DNA of 64,000 bases from a virus: the IMG/VR virus record IMGVR_UViG_3300023179_000038, positions 46,678 to 110,677 of that record; one strand, given 5' to 3'. The translations under genes and the position numbers were made by a program. Under the pieces are notes generated by a model that had not been told where the DNA came from, ran no database searches, and saw only the letters and a program-made list of their open reading frames with translations. Positions 58,857 to 64,000 of this stretch are shown here, one piece after another (the stretch's first letter is position 1; each line of letters opens with the position of its first letter).

Positions 58857-59033
58857 ATGAATTCACTACTAAATAAAAAGTGTGCTAAACACTTACCAAA
58901 TAAGTTAGCGATATCATTGGTAAATGATATAAAATATACCTTCTGTGAAAATTGTGAGCAGAATATTTATTCTCACTATATTGAGGATAGCGAATTGCTA
59001 TCTTATTGGTCTTCATGGAAGGTAGGTAAGTAA
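58857..59033 (+). CDS. Zinc-type microprotein
   Basis: 58 aa. KKCAKH and CENCEQ motifs, a likely zinc site (Cys-Cys-Cys plus His). Strong GAAAGGA upstream. First of four consecutive zinc-like microgenes. Confidence 0.65.
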   Translation: MNSLLNKKCAKHLPNKLAISLVNDIKYTFCENCEQNIYSHYIEDSELLSYWSSWKVGK

Positions 59034-59034
59034 T

Positions 59035-59163
59035 ATGGAAAAACTTATTTGCTGTTTTTGTGAAAGTGTTTCATCTAGTGAAGCAAAGTTTTGTTTCTCA
59101 TGTAATGAATATAAAGGCTTAATGCCAATATCTAAATTTGATAATCTCTACGGAAGGAGATAA
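59035..59163 (+). CDS. Zinc-ribbon microprotein
   Basis: 42 aa. MEKLICCFCESVSS then CFSC; two CxxC knuckles about 14 apart. Starts one base after the previous stop. Confidence 0.65.
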   Translation: MEKLICCFCESVSSSEAKFCFSCNEYKGLMPISKFDNLYGRR

Positions 59164-59167
59164 ATAA

Positions 59168-59272
59168 ATGATAACTAAAAAATGTATATCATGTAATGGT
59201 ACCGCTATGGTATCTAAAGTTTCTATCCCTGCTATTTGCGATAATTGTATCGCTAAGAATTGGAGTAAATAA
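59168..59272 (+). CDS. Zinc-ribbon microprotein
   Basis: 34 aa. CISC and CDNC knuckles 16 residues apart. GGAAGGAGA precedes ATG at about 5-12 bases. Confidence 0.65.
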   Translation: MITKKCISCNGTAMVSKVSIPAICDNCIAKNWSK

Positions 59273-59368
59273 ATGATAACTCTTAATTGTCGTCTATGTG
59301 ATGAAAAAGTTTCTAGCAATTTATTTGATGAGCAAGATATAATTACTTGCTCAAATTGTTGGGAATAA
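59273..59368 (+). CDS. Zinc-ribbon microprotein
   Basis: 31 aa. CRLC and CSNC knuckles 17 residues apart. Start abuts the previous stop (TAAATG). Confidence 0.6.
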   Translation: MITLNCRLCDEKVSSNLFDEQDIITCSNCWE

Positions 59369-59372
59369 AAAA

Positions 59373-59501
59373 ATGCTTAACGAAATAAAAAATAAAGTAA
59401 TTCGTATTCAAGAGTTGCGTCGTAGTAATGCTGCGACAGCAATTCCAAATAAAAAAAAATATACTAGAAAGGTAAAACATAAAAATGGAAAAACAAAATA
59501 A
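59373..59501 (+). CDS. Basic microprotein
   Basis: 42 aa, highly basic (KKKYTRKVKHKNGKTK tail). A nucleic-acid-binding peptide is possible. Overlaps the next gene by 17 bases. Confidence 0.5.
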   Translation: MLNEIKNKVIRIQELRRSNAATAIPNKKKYTRKVKHKNGKTK

Positions 59502-59595
59502 AGATATTTTTAATTTTGAAAAAGCAATTCAATTAGATCACTTAACAAAAGATGAATTAGAATTAGTAGAAAATATTTTAAAAGATTTTAAATAA
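59485..59595 (+). CDS. Acidic microprotein
   Basis: 36 aa helical, MEKQNKDIFNFEKAIQLDHL start. Not recognised. No obvious ribosome site except coupling. Confidence 0.45.
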   Translation: MEKQNKDIFNFEKAIQLDHLTKDELELVENILKDFK

Positions 59596-59631
59596 ATTCT
59601 GCTAAAAAAATCCCGAGGCGTTTTGTCCCAA

Positions 59632-59688
59632 ATGTCCGTTTACGTACGATGTGTTTAAGATCACAGAAATCTTGTGGCGTAAATCACA
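59632..59688. promoter_or_regulatory. Motif ATGTCCGTT plus two CRP-like palindromes
   Basis: In the 200-base gap 59596-59795: ATGTCCGTT at 59632-59640; palindromes TGTGT-TTAAGA-TCACA (59650-59665) and TGTGG-CGTAAA-TCACA (59673-59688), 23 bases apart. Confidence 0.6.
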
Positions 59689-59728
59689 CCGCTGAGCGTC
59701 TTACTATTTAAGACTACTCGTGGGTAAT

Positions 59729-59757
59729 TTGTAAATGTCTGCTAATTTTGGTAAACT
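59729..59757 (+). promoter_or_regulatory. Promoter TTGTAA-N17-TAAACT
   Basis: Downstream of the two palindromes; serves the gene at 59796. Confidence 0.55.
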
Positions 59758-59795
59758 TACAGAGTAATAAAAATAAAGAAAGGAAGTGGCTATAA

Positions 59796-59996
59796 ATGGC
59801 TAACTTATACACAATAGAAAACCTGCTAGAAGGTAAAGAGTATAATTCACGCTCTCTAAATGGTGAAATAATAAACGCAGAAAAAACAGACCATTGGTTT
59901 GGTAATGGAAAAGAAGCGTATCGTGTTCTAATCAGAACGCCTTATTCTTATAAAGACCACTATCGCATAATAGCGGTAAAAGTAGGTGATGAATAA
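59796..59996 (+). CDS. Hypothetical early protein
   Basis: 66 aa. Beta-rich (YRVLIRTPYSYKDHYRIIAV). AAAGGAAG upstream. TAATG overlap with the next gene. Confidence 0.65.
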   Translation: MANLYTIENLLEGKEYNSRSLNGEIINAEKTDHWFGNGKEAYRVLIRTPYSYKDHYRIIAVKVGDE

Positions 59997-60118
59997 TGGG
60001 ATATATTGAAATCTTTCGCCTTGATGAGCAGGGCGCTGGCTGGGTTGACCTTTCTGAGGCTACCCCTCAAGAATTGCTAGACCTTGAAATAGGCTTATTT
60101 CAGGAAGGGGCTTTGTGA
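59996..60118 (+). CDS. Small acidic protein
   Basis: 40 aa (MGYIEIFRLDEQGAGWVDLS start). Its stop TGA lies in the palindrome at 60114-60129. Confidence 0.5.
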   Translation: MGYIEIFRLDEQGAGWVDLSEATPQELLDLEIGLFQEGAL

Positions 60119-60129
60119 GATAAATCACA
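60114..60129. promoter_or_regulatory. CRP-like palindrome TGTGA-N6-TCACA
   Basis: Exact arms around GATAAA, 45 bases before an extended -10 promoter. Confidence 0.65.
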
Positions 60130-60170
60130 AGGCAACACACCCCTAGCAGGTAGAAAATGTCAGGGGTTTT

Positions 60171-60179
60171 TGATAGGAT
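60171..60179 (+). promoter_or_regulatory. Extended -10 promoter TGA-TAGGAT
   Basis: Upstream of the gene at 60214. Shares GTAGAAAATGTCAGGGG-type flank with the site before 58857. Confidence 0.5.
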
Positions 60180-60213
60180 AGTCTTATCAAACAATAAAGA
60201 AAGGTAATCAGAA

Positions 60214-60399
60214 ATGACTTATACTGTAAAACTAGAAACCTATAATGGTGCTGTAAAAAATATCAACCTACCTTCTAAAGGTGCTGTTGCTCAATTCATA
60301 AACACTTACCCAAACCAACTACCTGTTGGCGTATCTGTTAAATTAAATTGTGATGTGCTTGGTATTAGTGGCACACTACGAGGAAAGGCGTTAGCATAA
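60214..60399 (+). CDS. Hypothetical early protein
   Basis: 61 aa. Starts MTYTVKLETYNGAVKNINLP; beta-rich. AAAGG upstream. TAATG overlap with the next gene. Confidence 0.6.
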   Translation: MTYTVKLETYNGAVKNINLPSKGAVAQFINTYPNQLPVGVSVKLNCDVLGISGTLRGKALA

Positions 60400-60530
60400 T
60401 GATAAATTCTGTAATGTCTTTTGATTGTAATGAGTGTAATGGTAAAGGTTTAATCTTTTGGGGAGATAACCTTGACTACAATGTAGAAAAATGCGAGTGC
60501 GATAATTTTGCGTTAGGAAATTTATTCTAA
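60399..60530 (+). CDS. DnaJ-zinc-like microprotein (paralogue 1)
   Basis: 43 aa. CNECNGKG equals a DnaJ-type CxxCxGxG knuckle, then CECDNF. Paralogous to 61095-61280. Confidence 0.65.
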   Translation: MINSVMSFDCNECNGKGLIFWGDNLDYNVEKCECDNFALGNLF

Positions 60531-60733
60531 TGAAAACAATTAAACACTCTCTACACTTTGTAACTGAGTTAGATGAAACTAATCCAACTGCTAAACAATT
60601 ATTAGACTTACCTGCTGATGAGCAAATAATGCTTTTAGAGGGTATGCTTAAAGAATTAGTTGCCCCTAAGTTATCTAAAACAATTAAAGAGTTAAACGAA
60701 AATAATTCTTTTGCAACTCTAAGGTTGGCTTAA
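60530..60733 (+). CDS. Hypothetical helical protein
   Basis: 67 aa, LLDLPADEQIMLLEGMLKEL, helical, acidic. TAATG overlap with the previous gene. Confidence 0.6.
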   Translation: MKTIKHSLHFVTELDETNPTAKQLLDLPADEQIMLLEGMLKELVAPKLSKTIKELNENNSFATLRLA

Positions 60734-60735
60734 TA

Positions 60736-60927
60736 ATGATGACTAGAAAAGACTATATAAAAACCGCAAATATCTTAAAAGGATTTGTTGATGAAATTCC
60801 ACAAACCACTTATGAGGATTTAGTAAATGAATTTGCTGAGTGGTTCAAATCTGATAATGATAATTTTGATTTTGCAAGATTTGAAAAGGCTTGCGGAATT
60901 GATGAGATTGGTTTAATTCCAGTTTAA
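60736..60927 (+). CDS. Conserved small actinophage-type protein
   Basis: 63 aa. MTRKDYIKTANILKG...FAEWFKSDN...FDFARFEKACGI matches a small family frequent in phages, including those of Actinobacteria. Function unknown. Start ATG or the next ATG two codons on. Confidence 0.7.
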   Translation: MMTRKDYIKTANILKGFVDEIPQTTYEDLVNEFAEWFKSDNDNFDFARFEKACGIDEIGLIPV

Positions 60928-60932
60928 TAAAT

Positions 60933-60977
60933 AAAATCCCCTCTAGAACAAATGTTCGGAGGGGGCCGAGGGGTTTT
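60933..60977 (+). terminator. Terminator hairpin with competing inner stem
   Basis: Outer pairing AAAATCCCCTC with GAGGGGTTTT (one bulge). An inner fold CCCCTC..GAAC / GTTC..GAGGGG (60938-60965) competes. Followed by TTTT then CCACAGG. Confidence 0.6.
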
Positions 60978-60994
60978 CCACAGGTTTATCCACA
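60974..60994 (+). promoter_or_regulatory. Tandem DnaA-box-like sites
   Basis: TTTTCCACA (60974-60982) and TTATCCACA (60986-60994), each followed by GG, immediately before a palindrome at 61005. Confidence 0.5.
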
Positions 60995-61004
60995 GGCCTT
61001 TACG

Positions 61005-61020
61005 TGTGATTAAAAACACA
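61005..61020. promoter_or_regulatory. CRP-like palindrome, TGTGA-N6-ACACA
   Basis: Arms TGTGA and ACACA around TTAAAA; one arm deviates. Confidence 0.5.
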
Positions 61021-61040
61021 CCCTGAATTCCCCAGATTTT

Positions 61041-61069
61041 TTGATTTTGTCAGCCTAATCTGATAGGAT
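61041..61069 (+). promoter_or_regulatory. Promoter TTGATT-N17-TAGGAT, TGA extended
   Basis: Good -35, 17 spacer, TGATAGGAT. Serves the operon from 61095. Confidence 0.65.
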
Positions 61070-61094
61070 AAAGATATAACGAAAGGAAAACTAA

Positions 61095-61280
61095 ATGAGT
61101 AAAATAAAAAATGCTATTGAGCAGATAGTTAATTGTGATTATTGCTATGGCGTAGGTTGGGAATACTACGGAAATAATGAGGATTGGAATATAGACCCTT
61201 GCGAGTGTAATTTGTATTGTATTCCTTCTGATGAGATAATGGAATACCACCAATTATTTAGAACAAAGGAGAACGCATAA
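61095..61280 (+). CDS. DnaJ-zinc-like microprotein (paralogue 2)
   Basis: 61 aa. CDYCYGVGW and CECN knuckles as in 60399-60530, with Trp and Asp conserved between. GAAAGGA upstream. Confidence 0.65.
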   Translation: MSKIKNAIEQIVNCDYCYGVGWEYYGNNEDWNIDPCECNLYCIPSDEIMEYHQLFRTKENA

Positions 61281-61489
61281 TGGAATATAACTATTCACTT
61301 ACTACTTCGTATGACGGAGAGTTAATTCATACCCTGCGAGTTAGCGATATGCTAGAAGCAGTAGACGCATGGAATAAATGTGTAGACTATGGAACAGCCA
61401 AAGAATACGCAACCTATAACTTGTCAGACCCTATGGGCAAAATGTACACTAAAACCTTCTACACTAACGGAGAAGTAAGTGTTAGATAA
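61280..61489 (+). CDS. Hypothetical protein
   Basis: 69 aa. MEYNYSLTTSYDGELIHTL, a helix (MLEAVDAWNKCVDYGTA) then strands. TAATG junction. Confidence 0.6.
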   Translation: MEYNYSLTTSYDGELIHTLRVSDMLEAVDAWNKCVDYGTAKEYATYNLSDPMGKMYTKTFYTNGEVSVR

Positions 61490-61589
61490 TTTAATTGATA
61501 TGGTGGTAGATATGCGGTCTGCCACCCTTGATCAAAATAAGATAATCGCATATAATCAGATATTAGAAATAATTGAGGAGAAACTATAA
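61479..61589 (+). CDS. 36-aa microprotein
   Basis: GTG start inside the previous gene; helical (LDNLIDMVVDMRSATLDQNK). Its stop overlaps the next ATG (TAATG). Confidence 0.45.
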   Translation: MLDNLIDMVVDMRSATLDQNKIIAYNQILEIIEEKL

Positions 61590-61885
61590 TGGGAAGTGTA
61601 ACAGCAATAGGTCTAGCGGATACAACGCTAGACTTAGAAACACAATTACTTTATCACTTACAGGGTAATCACTATCCACCAGTTCCTAAAGAAATGGTTC
61701 AACCTTGTATTGAAGCAATTGACGCATACTATGACGAGGATTACTCACGCATGATAGATATGCCAATGGTTGGTAATTATCAAATTACTTACAAAGGCAA
61801 TAAGCAAGCACCAGCAAGCGCAATAGTAAGCCAGCACCACTTAGAGTGGTTTATTAATCCAGCAGATGAGGACTTGTATGAGTAA
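61589..61885 (+). CDS. Hypothetical early protein
   Basis: 98 aa. MGSVTAIGLADTTLDLETQL and HYPPVPKEMVQPCIEAIDAY. Looks like a compact conserved phage protein; function unknown. GAGGAGA upstream. Confidence 0.65.
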   Translation: MGSVTAIGLADTTLDLETQLLYHLQGNHYPPVPKEMVQPCIEAIDAYYDEDYSRMIDMPMVGNYQITYKGNKQAPASAIVSQHHLEWFINPADEDLYE

Positions 61886-61976
61886 AGAATTGCAAGATAA
61901 ATTAGATAAGGCTTCAAAATTATTGGAGCCTATCTTGTGGGAAACATTGGCAGAAATTGAGGAACAAAATGATTGA
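61878..61976 (+). CDS. 32-aa acidic helical microprotein
   Basis: MSKELQDKLDKASKLLEPIL start. Overlaps both neighbours. Confidence 0.5.
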   Translation: MSKELQDKLDKASKLLEPILWETLAEIEEQND

Positions 61977-62208
61977 TCTAGAAAATGATGATACTATTCA
62001 GATTGTGGACTATGTAAAGGTTGACTTATTAACTTCAGGGCAATTAGAAATTGACGATTGCATTCTAATTGGTGATGAAGTTGTGTCTATTGTAGATATA
62101 GTTTCACTACCTGATGGATACACTTTAAAAGTTGTAAATGATTTTGGTGAAAGAGATATCATTGAAGTTGGTGAATACGACCAATTTGATTTAATGATGT
62201 TGCAATAA
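61969..62208 (+). CDS. Hypothetical beta-rich protein
   Basis: 79 aa from ATG 61969 (GAGG upstream). Strand pattern VKVDLLTSGQLEIDDCILIG, VVSIVDIVSLPDGYTLKVVN, likely a small barrel. Unrecognised. Confidence 0.6.
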   Translation: MIDLENDDTIQIVDYVKVDLLTSGQLEIDDCILIGDEVVSIVDIVSLPDGYTLKVVNDFGERDIIEVGEYDQFDLMMLQ

Positions 62209-62224
62209 AGCGGGGCCCGAGGCG

Positions 62225-62233
62225 ATGTCCGTT
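62225..62233 (+). promoter_or_regulatory. ATGTCCGTT motif
   Basis: In gap 62209-62294, followed by TTGTCCT; 28 bases before the promoter of the gp88-like gene. Confidence 0.4.
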
Positions 62234-62260
62234 TTGTCCTATTTAAGCAATTACGTGCAC

Positions 62261-62289
62261 TTGTATTTTTGTCCTGAAAACGTTATAAT
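62261..62289 (+). promoter_or_regulatory. Promoter TTGTAT-N17-TATAAT, leaderless
   Basis: Perfect TATAAT (62284-62289), 5 bases before ATG at 62295. Confidence 0.65.
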
Positions 62290-62294
62290 TAATT

Positions 62295-63017
62295 ATGACC
62301 CAATTAAAGAGATCTTATGACAGAAAAGTGGCTAACCTTGTATCAAAAAACGGAAAGCAAGCAGCAATTGCAAACACGTTCGGTTTACCCGCTGGAAAGA
62401 ATTATTCATGCCCTGGTGCCACTATGGTTTGTGAGAATGTTTGTTATGCAGGAAAACTCGAAAAACTCTTCAAAGGAGTAAAGACTAATCTCCTGCACAA
62501 TTGGGAGTTGTTAAAAGACGCAGATCAAGAAACTATGGAAAAGTTATTGGGTGCAATGATTGATGATTTTAGAACAGATTGTGAGAAGAAAGACGCAGTT
62601 ATGCTATTTCGTATTCACTGGGATGGTGATTTTTTTAATGATACTTATACCAACGCATGGCGCAATGTAATTAGAAATAATTTTGATATAAAATTTTGGG
62701 TATACACTAGAGTACACTCTGCAGCGCTAATGCTCAAAGGTATACCTAATCTATCTTTATACTATTCAACAGATAGCGAAAATAAAGAGATAGGTGTTAG
62801 TCTTAAAAAAGATCATGGTGTTAGACTTGCATACCTTGCTAAAAATTTTGCAATAGGCCAAGCAGATATGAAAGAATTATTTAATCGTCCTGGCGCTAAG
62901 TGTCCTGAGAACTTAAAGTCAATTCCCCTTATCTCAAATGCTGGAAGCGCTTGCGTATCTTGCGGATTGTGTGTATACTCTAAGAGTGATATCGTATTCT
63001 CATCATCTAAAAAATAG
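62295..63017 (+). CDS. gp88-like Cys-rich protein, Fe-S or radical-SAM-like
   Basis: 240 aa. SCPGATMVCENVCYA gives a C-x7-C-x3-C cluster, RIHWDGDFFN and WVYTR follow, and CVSCGLC lies near the C-terminus. This layout matches phage gp88/gp37-gp68 type proteins, thought to bind a metal or Fe-S centre. Reaction unknown. Own promoter with leaderless start. Confidence 0.7.
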   Translation: MTQLKRSYDRKVANLVSKNGKQAAIANTFGLPAGKNYSCPGATMVCENVCYAGKLEKLFKGVKTNLLHNWELLKDADQETMEKLLGAMIDDFRTDCEKKDAVMLFRIHWDGDFFNDTYTNAWRNVIRNNFDIKFWVYTRVHSAALMLKGIPNLSLYYSTDSENKEIGVSLKKDHGVRLAYLAKNFAIGQADMKELFNRPGAKCPENLKSIPLISNAGSACVSCGLCVYSKSDIVFSSSKK

Positions 63018-63026
63018 GAGAAAAAA

Positions 63027-63083
63027 GTGGATTGGAAATTCTACCTATTTTGCTGGATAATCTTATTTCTTATTTATCAGTAA
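63027..63083 (+). CDS. Possible 18-aa hydrophobic peptide
   Basis: GTG start with TAGGAG upstream (10 bases); reads VDWKFYLFCWIILFLIYQ. A membrane micropeptide is possible, chance also. Confidence 0.3.
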   Translation: MDWKFYLFCWIILFLIYQ

Positions 63084-63084
63084 A

Positions 63085-63130
63085 ATGTCCGTTATGTCCG
63101 TTTCGATATGGTGGTGTGAGATACATCACA
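63085..63130 (+). promoter_or_regulatory. Tandem ATGTCCGTT and palindrome
   Basis: Exact 9-mer twice in tandem (63085-63093, 63094-63102) and TGTGA-GATACA-TCACA at 63115-63130. Confidence 0.6.
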
Positions 63131-63170
63131 GATACCATATCTCAAAATATGAGATTATTAGAAAAATAAC

Positions 63171-63199
63171 TTGTATTTTTAGCCAAAAAATGTTAGACT
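63171..63199 (+). promoter_or_regulatory. Promoter TTGTAT-N17-TAGACT, TGT extended
   Basis: Serves the gene at 63240. The AAAAAATGTTAGACTTAA block is repeated at the right end of the window. Confidence 0.65.
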
Positions 63200-63239
63200 T
63201 AAACAGTAAGTAAAACCAACAAGAAAGAAGGAAAACCAA

Positions 63240-63407
63240 ATGGCAGTATCAACAGCAACCTACAAAGTAGGCGACACTTATACTTCTCAGAAGTCTAAGA
63301 TTACAGGCACAATTCAAGAAATCAAGCCAAACACAGACGGAACTTCCGTTCGTGTAAAACTTGATGTTAATGGTCAAACACGCTGGACAACTTGGACAGC
63401 AAAGTAA
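63240..63407 (+). CDS. Small beta-barrel-like protein
   Basis: 55 aa, MAVSTATYKVGDTYTSQKSK, then strands KITGTIQEIK and VRVKLDVNGQTRWTTW. SH3/OB-like barrel suspected. Strong GAAGGAAA upstream and own promoter suggest abundant expression. Confidence 0.65.
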   Translation: MAVSTATYKVGDTYTSQKSKITGTIQEIKPNTDGTSVRVKLDVNGQTRWTTWTAK

Positions 63408-63455
63408 TTCCTAATACAGGAAAAGACCTGAGCATGTCTGCTAAAACTGCTCAAC

Positions 63456-63484
63456 TTGAAATTATCATAGCAAAATGCTAGGAT
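63456..63484 (+). promoter_or_regulatory. Promoter TTGAAA-N17-TAGGAT, TGC extended
   Basis: Drives the gene at 63520. Confidence 0.65.
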
Positions 63485-63519
63485 AGAAACCCCTAACAAA
63501 GAAAAGGAAAACGACCCAA

Positions 63520-63945
63520 ATGGCAACAAGAGGAAAAGCAATAAATGTAAAAATTGCTACATCTAAGGTTATTACAGCCTTAGAAAATAGATTAGCAGAA
63601 CTAGAGGCTAACTACAAAAAGCAAGATGAAAACGAAGCAAATTATCAAAAAGCACTAGAGGCTTGGAAAAAAGATTTATTTGCTTATGCTATCGCTAACA
63701 TCTCTAAGGCAGAAAATGTTAGAACCAACTATCGCAACTGGACAAAATCTCTAAATATAGATTTTGACTTAACAGCATCAGAAAATGAGTTCCCTGCTGA
63801 ACCAACTAGGGACTTTCAACAACTTCATCAACACTCTTACAATGAGCAAAAAGAGGAAATGGAAAACGCTATTCGTATCCTTAAAATGACGGACGAGGAA
63901 ACAGTTAGCACATCTACATACAACGCTATCGCAAGATACTTGTAA
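63520..63945 (+). CDS. Coiled-coil early protein
   Basis: 141 aa. Charged helix VITALENRLAELEANYKKQD and more helices; no enzyme motif. AAAAGGAAAA upstream. Unrecognised. Confidence 0.65.
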   Translation: MATRGKAINVKIATSKVITALENRLAELEANYKKQDENEANYQKALEAWKKDLFAYAIANISKAENVRTNYRNWTKSLNIDFDLTASENEFPAEPTRDFQQLHQHSYNEQKEEMENAIRILKMTDEETVSTSTYNAIARYL

Positions 63946-63964
63946 TTAGATGGGGGAAGGGTAT

Positions 63965-63993
63965 TTGACTTCCCCCCTAAAAAATGTTAGACT
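63965..63993 (+). promoter_or_regulatory. Promoter TTGACT-N17-TAGACT overlapping a hairpin
   Basis: TTGACT lies inside hairpin GGGGGAAG (63952-63959) / CTTCCCCC (63969-63976), so the same bases may end the upstream message and start the next. The gene it serves is outside the window. Confidence 0.65.
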
Positions 63994-64000
63994 TAATACA

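Noticed and set aside
1-64000. tRNA genes and integrase
   Set aside because: No cloverleaf-like sequence or tyrosine/serine recombinase motif was seen in gaps or frames by eye; a tRNA scan would settle it.

Overview
The window is one contiguous, AT-rich piece of a tailed double-stranded DNA phage genome. It has a HK97-type head module, a very long tape measure gene and no contractile-tail genes, so a siphovirus with a long flexible tail is the best reading. Several features suggest an actinobacterial host, but this is inference: an adenosylcobalamin-dependent ribonucleotide reductase next to a secreted DUF4430-like protein of actinobacterial type, a gp88-like protein first known from mycobacteriophages, a PASTA domain in a virion protein, and many genes whose start codon lies 5-9 bases from a -10 box (leaderless mRNA, common in Actinobacteria). 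No large terminase, integrase or tRNA gene was found, so the genome continues outside the window.

Layout. (1) 1-5091, leftward: a flavin-dependent halogenase (cut by the window edge) coupled to an AhpD-like protein, then primase, DnaB-type helicase and small DNA-binding or zinc proteins. (2) 5091-29941, leftward: virion genes; in transcription order a portal-adjacent protein, portal, prohead protease with a nested scaffold, major capsid, connectors, major tail protein, two tail-assembly chaperone paralogues, tape measure and minor tail proteins. (3) 29960-38227: a giant LamG-like minor tail protein and a cobalamin module made of class II ribonucleotide reductase, DUF4430 protein, small membrane protein and cob(I)alamin adenosyltransferase. 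(4) 38272-54779: two clusters of fibre and virion-surface genes, interrupted by a rightward secreted lysin with an attenuator-like leader and by a sugar-modification cluster (GDP-mannose 3,5-epimerase, SGNH hydrolase, fucosyltransferase-like enzyme, 2OG-Fe(II) oxygenase). (5) 54780-55289: a G-rich repeat element and a holin candidate. (6) 55290-64000: mostly rightward, tiny genes (many zinc-ribbon microproteins), a SpeD-like enzyme and a gp88-like protein, probably the early region. It carries repeated TGTGA-N6-TCACA palindromes, a repeated ATGTCCGTT motif, DnaA-box-like sites and a set of extended -10 promoters.

How the parts fit. The cobalamin module could let the phage obtain, adenosylate and use B12 for dNTP synthesis. 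The GDP-sugar cluster sits inside the fibre region and may decorate fibres or alter the host surface. Capsid and major tail genes each end in a strong terminator followed at once by a new promoter, which would separate their expression from downstream genes. Start codons are often TAATG or ATGA overlaps, so translational coupling is the rule within operons.
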